Below are positions 1 through 7,688 of a DNA stretch of 12,673 nucleotides, one piece after another. Position numbers and translations under genes: made by a program. Below the pieces are notes generated by a model. That model ran no database searches. It saw nothing but the letters and a program-made list of their open reading frames with translations, and had not been told where the DNA came from. Origin of the DNA: Lysobacteraceae bacterium (GTDB lineage: Bacteria > Pseudomonadota > Gammaproteobacteria > Xanthomonadales > Wenzhouxiangellaceae); contig JAIVHD010000028.1 in assembly GCA_020201235.1 (NCBI GenBank), positions 3,317 through 15,989 on the forward strand, in the 5' to 3' direction. The stretch's first letter is position 1. Every line of letters begins with the position of its first letter.

Positions 1-529
1 TTGACTGCGTGTCTTTCTCAAACAGCCGGACCAGCGCGCTGATGCTTGAATCGCCGAGACCAGACGAGCGCGTGGTGAAGGTGCCCAGGCGCTGCGTACC
101 CATGCCGCCGGCAAAGGTGATGTGGTCCATTTCCTTTTCAATGTAGTTGCCCATAACCATCATCGTCACCCAGTCGGCCGGCGCGTACATGAAGCCGAAC
201 ATGTGCATATCCATGGTCATTTCGGTCGGCACCACGCGCAGGGTTGGCGGTTGGCCCGGGCGGCCAAAAAAACGGTTAGGGACGGTGGTTGCGATCTGCT
301 CGGGTGAAATCGAATCGGTGCCACTGCGATTGCCGGACATGTCCATGCGCATGAAGCGATACGAAAGCATCCACTCGCCCTTCTTGTGGATGTGCTCGCC
401 CATGACGCTGATCGGGGCGTGGCTGTCGGGGCGTGGCCCACTTGCGGTGCCATGCTCGGTATCGGCAAAAGCCGGAAGCGAGATCGATATTGCGGCCAGT
501 GCCGCAATCAAACGATTGAATTTGATCAT
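1..529 (-). CDS. Predicted outer-membrane 'transporter'-family protein, Met/His-rich (3' end outside window)
   Basis: The first 176 residues are visible; the C-terminus lies beyond the left edge. An ATG at 529-527 is preceded by a GGAG (plus-strand 541-544), about 11 bases upstream. The product opens with a classical Sec signal peptide: Lys3 and Arg6, a hydrophobic core, and a likely cleavage after Ala-Phe-Ala at residue 22. The mature part is rich in Met and His, for example SYRFMRMDMSGNRSGTD and EMTMDMHMFGFMYAP, followed by an HITFAGGMGT stretch. I recognise this pattern from proteobacterial proteins annotated simply as 'transporter' or Phenol_MetA_deg-like beta-barrels of the outer membrane, often met near copper-homeostasis genes. 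Beta-barrel fold, surface location and a metal link are inferences from family memory and composition. It follows the DUF2946 gene on the same strand after an 88-base gap, so the two are probably one transcription unit. Confidence 0.75.
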   Translation of the reverse strand, partial: MIKFNRLIAALAAISISLPAFADTEHGTASGPRPDSHAPISVMGEHIHKKGEWMLSYRFMRMDMSGNRSGTDSISPEQIATTVPNRFFGRPGQPPTLRVVPTEMTMDMHMFGFMYAPADWVTMMVMGNYIEKEMDHITFAGGMGTQRLGTFTTRSSGLGDSSISALVRLFEKDTQS

Positions 530-617
530 TTTATAATGTGCTCCATCGAATCGCCCGGCGCGACCATTGGGGCCGCGGCTCAGGCAGACTTGTATTTTTC
601 GAATTGGGTTCGGGTTT

Positions 618-1037
618 TCAGACCGGAATGCGGAGCACAGGAGGGCCGCGGGCACGCGGTGCGGAAGCCGGGCGCGCGATGACTCGCGAAAGCCTCGCGC
701 GATGAAATTCGAGCGGATTGGAAACGGCCGCAAGCGAAATGCCGATGACCGGCAGCGCGGCCTGAGCCAGAGCCGCACCCAGCGCGCAGCGCTCCAGCGC
801 CCAGCTTTCGTGGCCCGACGTTGAGCCGTCGTCAACAATGCCGTGGTCGTGGGTATTGGCAGCATCGGGTGCGGTGATCAGCGCCACGATGTCCGGAGAA
901 AGGCCGTCCGGGCACAACTGTACCGGCCAGCCACCACCACCGGGCATGAAACCGGGCGCGATCATGCCGCGCAGCACAACAACCATGATCAGCAGCGGGA
1001 TCAGTATTGGTGGCCGGTGTCGCATTCGACGTGTCAT
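618..1037 (-). CDS. DUF2946 family membrane protein
   Basis: A 139-residue protein. After a short basic N-terminus (two Arg pairs before residue 9) comes a hydrophobic segment at about residues 10-27 (ILIPLLIMVVVLRGMIAPGF), then a Gly-rich turn and the motif VQLCPDGLS with Cys42. A His/Asp-containing linker (NTHDHGIVDDG) leads to a second cysteine in LERCALGAALAQAALP, and the tail ends in PRARGPPVLRIPV. This plan (one or two membrane segments, an LC motif near residue 40, a His-rich linker, a C-terminal RARGPP) is characteristic of DUF2946, a family of unknown function often beside copper or TonB-receptor genes. The start is ATG 1037; an in-frame ATG four codons later is an alternative. The ribosome site is weak (AAAGCGG). 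It lies upstream of the outer-membrane protein gene and is divergent from the ilv operon. Function is unknown; a role in metal handling is only suggested by neighbours. Confidence 0.7.
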   Translation of the reverse strand: MTRRMRHRPPILIPLLIMVVVLRGMIAPGFMPGGGGWPVQLCPDGLSPDIVALITAPDAANTHDHGIVDDGSTSGHESWALERCALGAALAQAALPVIGISLAAVSNPLEFHRARLSRVIARPASAPRARGPPVLRIPV

Positions 1038-1201
1038 GTCTGCCGCTTTCAGTCGCTGGCACAGGGCGCTCGAGAATACACCACTGGAGCTGGAACGCGC
1101 AATCCTTCATCTCAGCTCAGCTCAGCCCGGAAGCACCGCCCGCACATCCCAATCCGTGCCAGGCCGACAAACCGTTCAAACCCGATGAGCCTTGTTCCGA
1201 T

Positions 1202-1286
1202 CTCAGCCCGCCTGATTCACCACCCCAAGTACTGTGGCACTGCGCTGCACCTCGTGACGGCGGGGTGTCGAATAAGGCGGGCTTAG
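1202..1286. repeat. Large imperfect inverted repeat / stem-loop
   Basis: The left arm (1202-1226) and right arm (1262-1286) are complementary with four mismatches in 25 positions, around a 35-base loop. The core is a perfect 9-bp match, AGCCCGCCT (1205-1213) with AGGCGGGCT (1275-1283). It is followed by ATTC/GAAT (1215-1218 with 1270-1273) and CACCCC/GGGGTG (1221-1226 with 1262-1267). There is no T-run, so it is not an ordinary terminator. No target-site duplication is evident at the ends. It could be a REP- or MITE-like remnant, or a structured binding site between the divergent genes. Confidence 0.6.
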
Positions 1287-1359
1287 GCTTTCGACGCCGA
1301 TACCGATCGATCCGGCACGAAACTAAAGAAGCAGCTGCTCCAAAAAACCAAAAAAAGTC

Positions 1360-1387
1360 TTGACATTTCTTTTTTAGCCTGTAGATT
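1360..1387 (+). promoter_or_regulatory. Sigma70-type promoter of the ilv-leu operon
   Basis: A consensus -35 box TTGACA (1360-1365) and a -10-like TAGATT (1382-1387, 4 of 6 consensus) are separated by 16 bp. Two A-tracts directly upstream (1342-1347 and 1350-1356) resemble an UP element. The predicted start of transcription is about 1393-1395, immediately at the leader-peptide ATG. This is the only strong promoter I see ahead of the operon. Confidence 0.75.
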
Positions 1388-1394
1388 CGGGCCT

Positions 1395-1544
1395 ATGAAC
1401 AACACAACGCCATTGATGACTCAGCAGCGCGCGGCCCGTATGTCGGTCGCGGTCGTTGTCGACAAAGGCGTTGGCGCAAACGTACTTGTACTCGTGCTTA
1501 TCAGCATTCTCGTGCTTATCGGGACCGGGAGCGGGTACGTCTAG
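1395..1544 (+). CDS. ilvL: ilv operon leader peptide (attenuator peptide)
   Basis: A 49-residue reading frame, ATG 1395 to TAG 1542-1544. Residues 30-42 read VLVLVLISILVLI: 12 of 13 are Val, Leu or Ile, with more Val residues at 18-26 (SVAVVVDKGV). None of the five Leu codons in the run is CTG (three CTT, two CTC), although CTG predominates in the genes downstream. This fits a sensor of charged tRNA supply. The segment contains a 12-base direct repeat, CTCGTGCTTATC, at 1491-1502 and 1509-1520, which encodes LVLI twice. The peptide lies between a promoter and a terminator that precedes ilvD, as expected for transcription attenuation. The start at 1395 is the first ATG after the promoter and may sit at or within two bases of the 5' end of the mRNA. 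ATG 1416 or 1440 are in-frame alternatives, but neither has a ribosome site. It is likely not a stable protein; its translation is the function. Confidence 0.88.
   Translation: MNNTTPLMTQQRAARMSVAVVVDKGVGANVLVLVLISILVLIGTGSGYV
1480..1540 (+). promoter_or_regulatory. Possible 1:2 (protector/pause) hairpin of the attenuator
   Basis: Bases 1480-1489 (ACGTACTTGT) can pair with 1531-1540 (GCGGGTACGT) over ten positions, counting three G-U pairs. The left arm lies at the start of the Val/Leu/Ile codon run and the right arm overlaps the antiterminator arm. A ribosome stalled in the run would disrupt this hairpin. The pairing is weaker than the other two and is my inference from inspection. Confidence 0.45.
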
Positions 1545-1586
1545 CGAGCAGCAACATCACTACCAGACGAACAAAACCCCGCTCCC
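1527..1586 (+). promoter_or_regulatory. Antiterminator (2:3) of the ilv attenuator
   Basis: GGGAGCGGG (1527-1535), just inside the 3' end of the leader peptide, is perfectly complementary over 9 bp to CCCGCTCCC (1578-1586). The latter contains most of the left arm of the terminator, so the two structures exclude each other. Ribosome stalling at the Val/Leu/Ile codons (1482-1520) would leave 1527-1535 free to form the antiterminator and allow read-through into ilvD. Confidence 0.78.
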
Positions 1587-1607
1587 AAAAGAAGCGGGGT
1601 TTTTTTT
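1573..1607 (+). terminator. Intrinsic terminator (3:4) of the ilv attenuator
   Basis: CCCCGCT (1577-1583) pairs with AGCGGGG (1593-1599) around a 9-base loop. The stem can be extended by four A-U pairs (1573-1576 with 1600-1603), and a run of eight T covers 1600-1607. It is a textbook rho-independent terminator, placed 28 bases after the leader stop and 34 bases before the ilvD start. Confidence 0.9.
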
Positions 1608-1641
1608 GGCCTGGTCTTTATTGATCGGAATCGGAACAGGC

Positions 1642-3024
1642 ATGCAAAGCGACAAAATCAAGAAAGGACTGCATCGGGCACCGGCACGGGCCATGCTTAA
1701 GGCAACCGGCCTCAGCGATGACGAGATCGCCCGGCCGCTGGTTGCGGTGGTCAATACCTGGAGCGAGGTGACGCCGTGCAATTATCACCTGCGCGAGCTG
1801 GCCAAGCCGCTGAAGGACGGCATTCACGCCGCCGGCGGCACGCCGATCGAGTTCAACACCATTTTGGTTACCGACGGCATCGCGATGGGCAGCGAAGGCA
1901 TGAAGGCCTCGCTGATGTCGCGCGAGACCATTGCCGACTCGATCGAGCTGGCGGTGCGCGGACATTGCCTGGACGCGGTCGTGGTGCTGGCCGGTTGCGA
2001 CAAGACCCTGCCGGCCGCGGCAATGGCGCTGGCCCGGCTCGACCGTCCGGGCCTGGTCCTCTACGGCGGCTCGATCATGCCGGGCCGGCATCACGAGCTG
2101 GCGATCACCATCCAGGACGTGTTCGAGGCGGTCGGTGCCTGCGCACAAGTCCGCTGAGGCCGAGCGCTGCGGCCGGCTGGTCATGCAGATGTTCGAGCGC
2201 GGGCTCAGCGCACGCTCGCTGATTACCACCGAAAGCCTGCGCAATGCGGCCACGCTGGTGACTGCAACGGCCGGTTCGACCAACGCCGTGCTGCACTTGC
2301 TGGCGATCGCACGCGAGGCCGGCTGCGAGTTCCTGATCGACGAGTTCGATTCGATCGCGCGCACCACGCCGGTGATTACCGACCTCAAGCCGGGCGGCCG
2401 TTTCATGGCCACGGACCTGTTCGCGGCCGGCGGCACAAGGCTGGTGGCGCGCGAACTAATGCGGGCCGGCAAGATCAGCGACTCAGCCAGCTGTTCCGGG
2501 CAAAGCCTGTTCGATGAGATCGGGCAGGCCGAGGAGAAGCCGGGCCAGGAAGTGGTGCGAGCCGTCGACCATCCGTTCAAGCCGCGCGGTGGCTTTGGCA
2601 TTCTGTACGGCAAGCTGGCACCCGAGGGTTGCGTGATCAAGCTGGCCGGTCATGGCCGCCTGGACCACGAGGGCCCGGCGCGCGTGTTCGACAGCGAAGA
2701 GGACGCGTTTGCCGCAGTACAGGCCGGCCGGATCGTCGCCGGCGATGTCGTCGTGATCCGTTATGAAGGTCCGCGCGGTGGCCCCGGCATGCGCGAGATG
2801 CTGGCGGTGACCGCCGCCCTGGTCGGTCAGGGCCTGAGCGACTCGGTCGCGTTGGTCACCGATGGCCGTTTCAGCGGCGCGACCTATGGATTCATGATCG
2901 GCCACGTCAGCCCCGAGGCTGCCGACGGCGGACCGCTGGCGCTGGTTCGCGACGGCGACCGGCCTCGCAGGGCGCGGTCACCGCTTTCCCGTTTTCCAGT
3001 CCTGCTCATCCCTATTCCAAGTAA
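1642..3024 (+). pseudogene. ilvD: Dihydroxy-acid dehydratase, broken by two internal deletions
   Basis: IlvD dehydrates 2,3-dihydroxy-isovalerate and -methylvalerate in the valine and isoleucine pathways, using an Fe-S cluster and Mg. ATG 1642 begins MQSDKIKKGLHRAP; GGAA motifs lie 5-12 bases upstream. Two cluster cysteines are visible (SEVTPCNYHL and [13 protein letters not shown]). At about 2134-2146 the frame breaks: ...VFEAVGACA is followed in the next frame by [15 protein letters not shown], and a TGA at 2155-2157 ends the first frame (171 residues). Roughly 50 family residues are missing here, including the third cluster-cysteine motif (CPGAGACGGM in relatives). The second frame continues through [37 protein letters not shown] and [18 protein letters not shown]. 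At about 2957-2966 it breaks again, jumping back to the original frame at ASQGAVTAF and ending at TAA 3022-3024; some 40-60 C-terminal residues are lost. 461 codon equivalents remain against about 555-615 in the family. As given it cannot be active. An assembly error is a strong alternative. Confidence 0.9.
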
Positions 3025-3040
3025 TTCACAAGACTATTTC

Positions 3041-3055
3041 AGGAGATTCAACATC

Positions 3056-3058
<3 letters not shown>
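3041..3058 (+). promoter_or_regulatory. Ribosome binding site and start of ilvC
   Basis: AGGAG (3041-3045) is 10 bases before ATG 3056. It decides the start, because the ilvC frame is open far upstream (in phase with the second ilvD fragment) and an automatic caller could fuse the two. Confidence 0.85.
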
Positions 3059-4076
<1,018 letters not shown>

Positions 4077-4078
<2 letters not shown>

Positions 4079-4091
4079 GAGAATCATCGTG
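4077..4091 (+). promoter_or_regulatory. Ribosome binding site and GTG start of ilvG
   Basis: AGGAG (4077-4081) overlaps the ilvC stop codon and is 7 bases from GTG 4089. The next in-frame ATG (4095) is 13 bases away, so GTG is the likelier start and ilvC-ilvG translation is probably coupled. Confidence 0.7.
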
Positions 4092-5798
4092 AGCATGCCC
4101 GAACTGCAAGCCCAATCCGACACCGCGACCATCAGCGGTGCCCGATTGCTGGTGCGGTGTCTGCGCGAGCTGAAAGTCGATACGATTTTTGGCTATCCGG
4201 GCGGTGCCATCATGCCGGTATACGACGCGCTGCCGAATTCCGGCATCCGCCACATCCTGACGCGCCATGAGCAAGGCGCGGCGCTGGCCGCTGATGGTTA
4301 TGCGCGCGCTTCCGGTCGGGTCGGCGTGTGCCTGGCAACGTCCGGTCCGGGGGCCACCAACCTGGTCACCGGGTTGGCCAATTCAATGCTCGATTCGGTG
4401 CCGGTGGTGGCCATCACCGGCCAGGTCGCGACCAGCCTGATGGGCACCGATGCCTTTCAGGAGGTCGATATGTTCGGCATTACCCTGCCGATCGTCAAGC
4501 ACAGCTACATCGTGCGCGACGCGGCCGATATCCCGAGGGTGCTGGCCGAGGCCTTCCACCTGGCCGCAGAAGGACGACCGGGGCCGGTGCTGGTCGATCT
4601 GCCCAAGGACATTACGGTGGCCCAGGTCAACGCATCGGTTTCGCTGCCGACCTTCAACACCCCGGAACCGAAGCCCTCGCCCGGCATCGAACTGGCGGCC
4701 GAAATGATGGCCGCAGCGCGCCGCCCGCTGTTTTATCTTGGCGGCGGTATCGAAATGGCGTTTGCCGAGGACGCCGCGCGGGCGTTGGTCGAGGCCACCG
4801 GTTTTCCGTGCGTGATGACCCTGAAGGGCTTGGGTGCGGTACCGACCGATCACCCCAACTCGGTCGGCATGCTCGGCATGCACGGCAACCAGGCTGCCAA
4901 CCTGGCGGTTCAGGAATGCGATTTGTTGATCGTCACCGGTGCGCGCTTCGATGATCGCGCCACCGGCAAGCTCGACGAGTTCGCACCCGGCGCGCGGGTC
5001 ATCCACCTGGATGCCGATGCGGCCGAAATCAGCAAGCTGCGGCACGCCGATGTGGCCCTGGCCGGTGACTTGATCGCCAACCTCAACGCATTAAAGCAGG
5101 CCTTTTGCGCAATGCAGCCGAGCCCGATCGAGCGCTGGCGAAGCCACACCGGCGAGCTGCGCGAAAAACATGCATGGCGTTACGACGCACCGGGCGAAAC
5201 GATCTACGCCCCGGCGCTGCTGCGCGACTTGGCCGAGCAGGCCGGCGACGATTTGTTGCTGGCCTGTGATGTCGGCCAGCACCAGATGTGGGTTGCCCAG
5301 CATTGCCGCATTCGTCACCCGCGCCGTCATCTGACTTCCGGCGGCCTCGGCACCATGGGCTACGGCCTGCCGGCCGGACTGGGCGCGAAGCTTGCCTGTC
5401 CCGACAACACCGTCGTGGTGGTCTCCGGCGACGGCTCGATCATGATGAACATCCAGGAACTGGCCACGCTCAAGCGCTACCAGATTGATGTGCGCATCGT
5501 TTTGCTGGATAACGCCTCGCTGGGCATGGTGCGTCAGTGGCAGGAGCTGTTTTTCGACGGCAATTACTCCGAAATCGATTTATCCGACAACCCCGATTTT
5601 GCCGAACTGGCGCGGGTCTTCGGCCTGCAGGCACGCACGATTGATCGGCGTGACCAGGTCGGCGGAGCGCTGGATTGGCTTTTGACCAGCACGGGTCCTT
5701 CGCTGCTGCACGTGCGCATTGACCCCCAGGCCAACGTCTGGCCGCTGGTTCCCCCCGGCAAGAACAACGCCAACATGATGGAAGGAGAGCAACGATGA
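4089..5798 (+). CDS. ilvG: Acetolactate synthase, large (catalytic) subunit
   Basis: Joins two pyruvates to 2-acetolactate, or pyruvate and 2-oxobutyrate to acetohydroxybutyrate, using thiamine diphosphate, Mg and FAD. It is 569 residues, full length. The domains are in the usual order. First comes the pyrimidine-binding domain, with FGYPGGAIMPVYDAL, the catalytic Glu61 (RHEQGAALAADGYARASG) and ATSGPGATNLVTG. The central FAD domain follows (LKGLGAVPTDHP, GMLGMHGNQAAN, GARFDDRATGKL). Last is the diphosphate-binding domain with Gly447-Asp448-Gly449 to Asn475. The GTG start at 4089 is chosen for its AGGAG. The stop overlaps the ATG of the small-subunit gene (ATGA, 5795-5798), which points to coupled translation of the two subunits. 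The symbol ilvG is chosen because the partner is a short IlvM-like subunit; ilvB or ilvI would describe the same chemistry. Confidence 0.97.
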   Translation: MSMPELQAQSDTATISGARLLVRCLRELKVDTIFGYPGGAIMPVYDALPNSGIRHILTRHEQGAALAADGYARASGRVGVCLATSGPGATNLVTGLANSMLDSVPVVAITGQVATSLMGTDAFQEVDMFGITLPIVKHSYIVRDAADIPRVLAEAFHLAAEGRPGPVLVDLPKDITVAQVNASVSLPTFNTPEPKPSPGIELAAEMMAAARRPLFYLGGGIEMAFAEDAARALVEATGFPCVMTLKGLGAVPTDHPNSVGMLGMHGNQAANLAVQECDLLIVTGARFDDRATGKLDEFAPGARVIHLDADAAEISKLRHADVALAGDLIANLNALKQAFCAMQPSPIERWRSHTGELREKHAWRYDAPGETIYAPALLRDLAEQAGDDLLLACDVGQHQMWVAQHCRIRHPRRHLTSGGLGTMGYGLPAGLGAKLACPDNTVVVVSGDGSIMMNIQELATLKRYQIDVRIVLLDNASLGMVRQWQELFFDGNYSEIDLSDNPDFAELARVFGLQARTIDRRDQVGGALDWLLTSTGPSLLHVRIDPQANVWPLVPPGKNNANMMEGEQR

Positions 5799-6124
5799 GT
5801 GTTCAATTCGAGATTCGACTGAGCCTGACCGAAGGCGCGTTGCTGCGCACCCTCGGACTGATCCAGAGACGCGGCTTCAGCGTCGATGAAATGGCGCTTC
5901 GCAACCAGCAGGGTGGTCAGTTGCTCAGCCTCAGCCTCGAAAGCGAAGGTCGTTGCCCGAACATCCTGGCACGCCAGATCAGCCGCCTGCACGACGTCGA
6001 GAGCGTCGAGCGGCTGGAGAGCGAATCCTGGCAAACGACCATGGCTGATTGCGTCCACGCTCTGGGAAAACTGCTGCCGGTGCGGGAGCAGAATTCCGGC
6101 GTGGCGATCGAGATGGGGCGCTAG
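5795..6124 (+). CDS. ilvM: Acetolactate synthase, small (regulatory) subunit, ACT domain
   Basis: A 109-residue protein with a single ACT-type domain in about its first 75 residues (VQFEIRLSLTEGALLRTLGLIQRRGFSVDEM, then LSLSLESEGR and LHDVESVERL). It is much shorter than the 160-residue IlvH/IlvN type and closer to enteric IlvM (about 87), with an extra C-terminal tail. It stabilises and activates the large subunit and may carry end-product sensitivity; IlvM-type isozymes are typically valine-insensitive, which I cannot judge here. ATG 5795 overlaps the ilvG stop and has AAGGAG (5782-5787) 7 bases upstream. It is followed by leuA after 4 bases. Confidence 0.9.
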   Translation: MSVQFEIRLSLTEGALLRTLGLIQRRGFSVDEMALRNQQGGQLLSLSLESEGRCPNILARQISRLHDVESVERLESESWQTTMADCVHALGKLLPVREQNSGVAIEMGR

Positions 6125-6128
6125 CGCA

Positions 6129-7688
6129 ATGGTCGATCAAGTCATCATCTTCGATACCACTTTGCGCGACGGCGAGCAGTCGCCCGGGTGCAGCATGAGC
6201 GTGCCACAAAAGTTGCGGCTGGCGCGAACCCTGGCTGACATGGGCGTGGACGTGATTGAGGCCGGTTTTGCGGCCGCCTCGCCGCACGATTACGACGCCG
6301 TCCACCAGATTGCCGGCAGCATCACCGGCACCACGATCTGTTCACTGGCCCGGTGCAGCGAAAACGATATCAAGCTGGCTGCCCGGGCGCTGGCACCGGC
6401 ACCGAAAAAGCGCTTGCACGTGTTTATCGCAACCAGCCCGATCCACCGCAAGCACAAGCTCGGTATGAGCCGTAAAGAAGTCATTGAGCGCGCCGTGGCT
6501 GGCGTGCGCCTGGCGCGCGAGTTCTGTGAGGACGTTGAGTTCTCGGCCGAAGATGCAATTCGTACCGAGCCGGAATACCTGGCCGAAGTCATGGCCGCGG
6601 TGATCGAGGCCGGCGCGACCACACTGAACGTGCCGGACACCGTCGGCTACACCACGCCGGAGGAAATGAGCGCGCGCATCGGCTACCTGAACGAGCACGT
6701 GCCCGGCATTCACCAGGTGGTGATCTCGGCCCACTGTCACGACGATCTGGGCATGGCGGTCGCCAACTCGCTGGCGGCCGTGCGGGCCGGCGCGCGTCAG
6801 GTTGAGTGCACCATCAACGGCATCGGCGAGCGGGCCGGTAATTGTGCGCTGGAGGAAGTCGTCATGGCGCTCAAGACCCGGGCCGATTATTTTGGCTGCC
6901 GGACCGGCATTGATACGCGCAAGTTGTACCCGGCGTCGCGTCAGCTGGCCGCGATTATCGGCAGTTTCGTGCCGGCCAACAAGGCGGTCGTCGGCGACAA
7001 CGCCTTTGCCCATGAAGCTGGCATCCACCAGCACGGCATGCTGGCCAGTCGCGATACCTATGAAATCATGCGCCCCGAAGACGTTGGGATTAGCCGCTCC
7101 AAGCTGGTCCTGGGCAAGCATTCGGGCCGTCACGCGCTGGCCGACCGGGTGCGCGAGTTGGGGTTCTCGGTTGGCGAGGCCGAGCTCGAGTCGCTGTTTG
7201 AGCGCTTCAAGAATCTGGCGGATCGCAAGCGCCAGGTCTTCGATGCCGACCTCGAGGCGCTGGTGATTGGCGAGCACAACGATGCCGGCGGGCCCTGGAG
7301 GCTGGACCACCTGCACGCCACCAGCGGCATCGGCGAATCGCAATTGCCAAGCGCCGCGGTCGCCGTAACCGGACCGGGTGGCCAAACCGTGCGTGAAGCC
7401 GCGACCGGCGATGGCCCGGTCGATGCCGCGTTCAAGGCGCTGGCGCGCGCGACCGGCGTCGAGTTCGAACTGGTTGGCATGCGCGTGCACTCGGTCAGCG
7501 AGGGTGAGGATGCCCAGGGCGAAGCGGAATTGCAAATGCGCATCGACGGCGTTCCTTTTTCTGGCCGCGGCGTTGATACCGACATCATCAGCGCCTGTGC
7601 CCGCGCCTTTGTGGAAATCATCAACCGCGCCAGCCGCCAATCGTCCGCGGTGGTCGAGACCGGCAAGGCCGTGGCGGCCAACGGATGA
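6129..7688 (+). CDS. leuA: 2-isopropylmalate synthase
   Basis: Condenses acetyl-CoA with 2-oxoisovalerate, the committed step to leucine. It is 519 residues, close to the 515-523 of proteobacterial LeuA, and appears intact. The N-terminal TIM barrel opens with IFDTTLRDGEQSPG (Asp9, Arg13). The metal ligands His202 and His204 sit in SAHCHDDLGMAVANS, followed by INGIGERAGNCALEE. The middle linker has AHEAGIHQHGML and LGKHSGRHAL. The C-terminal dimer/leucine-feedback domain begins near residue 395 and includes DGPVDAAFKAL and AELQMRIDG. ATG 6129 is 4 bases after the ilvM stop; the frame is open further upstream into ilvM, but the family N-terminus matches 6129. The ribosome site is weak (GGGG 6116-6119), so coupling to ilvM is likely. 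Being between ilvM and ilvE rather than with leuCDB, it ties the leucine branch into the ilv transcript. Confidence 0.97.
   Translation: MVDQVIIFDTTLRDGEQSPGCSMSVPQKLRLARTLADMGVDVIEAGFAAASPHDYDAVHQIAGSITGTTICSLARCSENDIKLAARALAPAPKKRLHVFIATSPIHRKHKLGMSRKEVIERAVAGVRLAREFCEDVEFSAEDAIRTEPEYLAEVMAAVIEAGATTLNVPDTVGYTTPEEMSARIGYLNEHVPGIHQVVISAHCHDDLGMAVANSLAAVRAGARQVECTINGIGERAGNCALEEVVMALKTRADYFGCRTGIDTRKLYPASRQLAAIIGSFVPANKAVVGDNAFAHEAGIHQHGMLASRDTYEIMRPEDVGISRSKLVLGKHSGRHALADRVRELGFSVGEAELESLFERFKNLADRKRQVFDADLEALVIGEHNDAGGPWRLDHLHATSGIGESQLPSAAVAVTGPGGQTVREAATGDGPVDAAFKALARATGVEFELVGMRVHSVSEGEDAQGEAELQMRIDGVPFSGRGVDTDIISACARAFVEIINRASRQSSAVVETGKAVAANG

Larger units (their letters stand above)
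1038..1394. other. Divergent intergenic region between DUF2946 and the ilv leader
   Basis: About 357 bases without a convincing gene. It holds three tandem copies of CTCAG (1111-1125), a long imperfect inverted repeat (1202-1286) and, at the right end, the A-tracts and promoter of the ilv operon. The DUF2946 promoter must also lie here but I could not pick a credible one by eye. Plus-strand open frames that run through here are antisense to DUF2946 and lack ribosome sites and recognisable content. Confidence 0.6.

Noticed and set aside
532..537. TATAAT hexamer on the plus strand
   Set aside because: It falls between the ribosome site and the start codon of the minus-strand gene, with no -35 partner and no plus-strand gene to serve.
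838..1363. Three overlapping plus-strand open frames opposite and beyond DUF2946
   Set aside because: They are antisense to a recognisable DUF2946 gene, have no ribosome sites, and their translations are low-complexity and unlike any family.
2131..2160. Programmed ribosomal frameshift in ilvD
   Set aside because: The problem is not only frame: about 50 conserved residues are absent, so shifting frame would not restore the protein, and no slippery sequence is seen.
1618..2640. 340-codon minus-strand open frame opposite ilvD
   Set aside because: It is the usual mirror frame of a GC-rich gene; the plus strand carries clear IlvD motifs.
6342..7640. 432-codon minus-strand open frame opposite leuA
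   Set aside because: It is a mirror frame of the intact leuA with no recognisable content.
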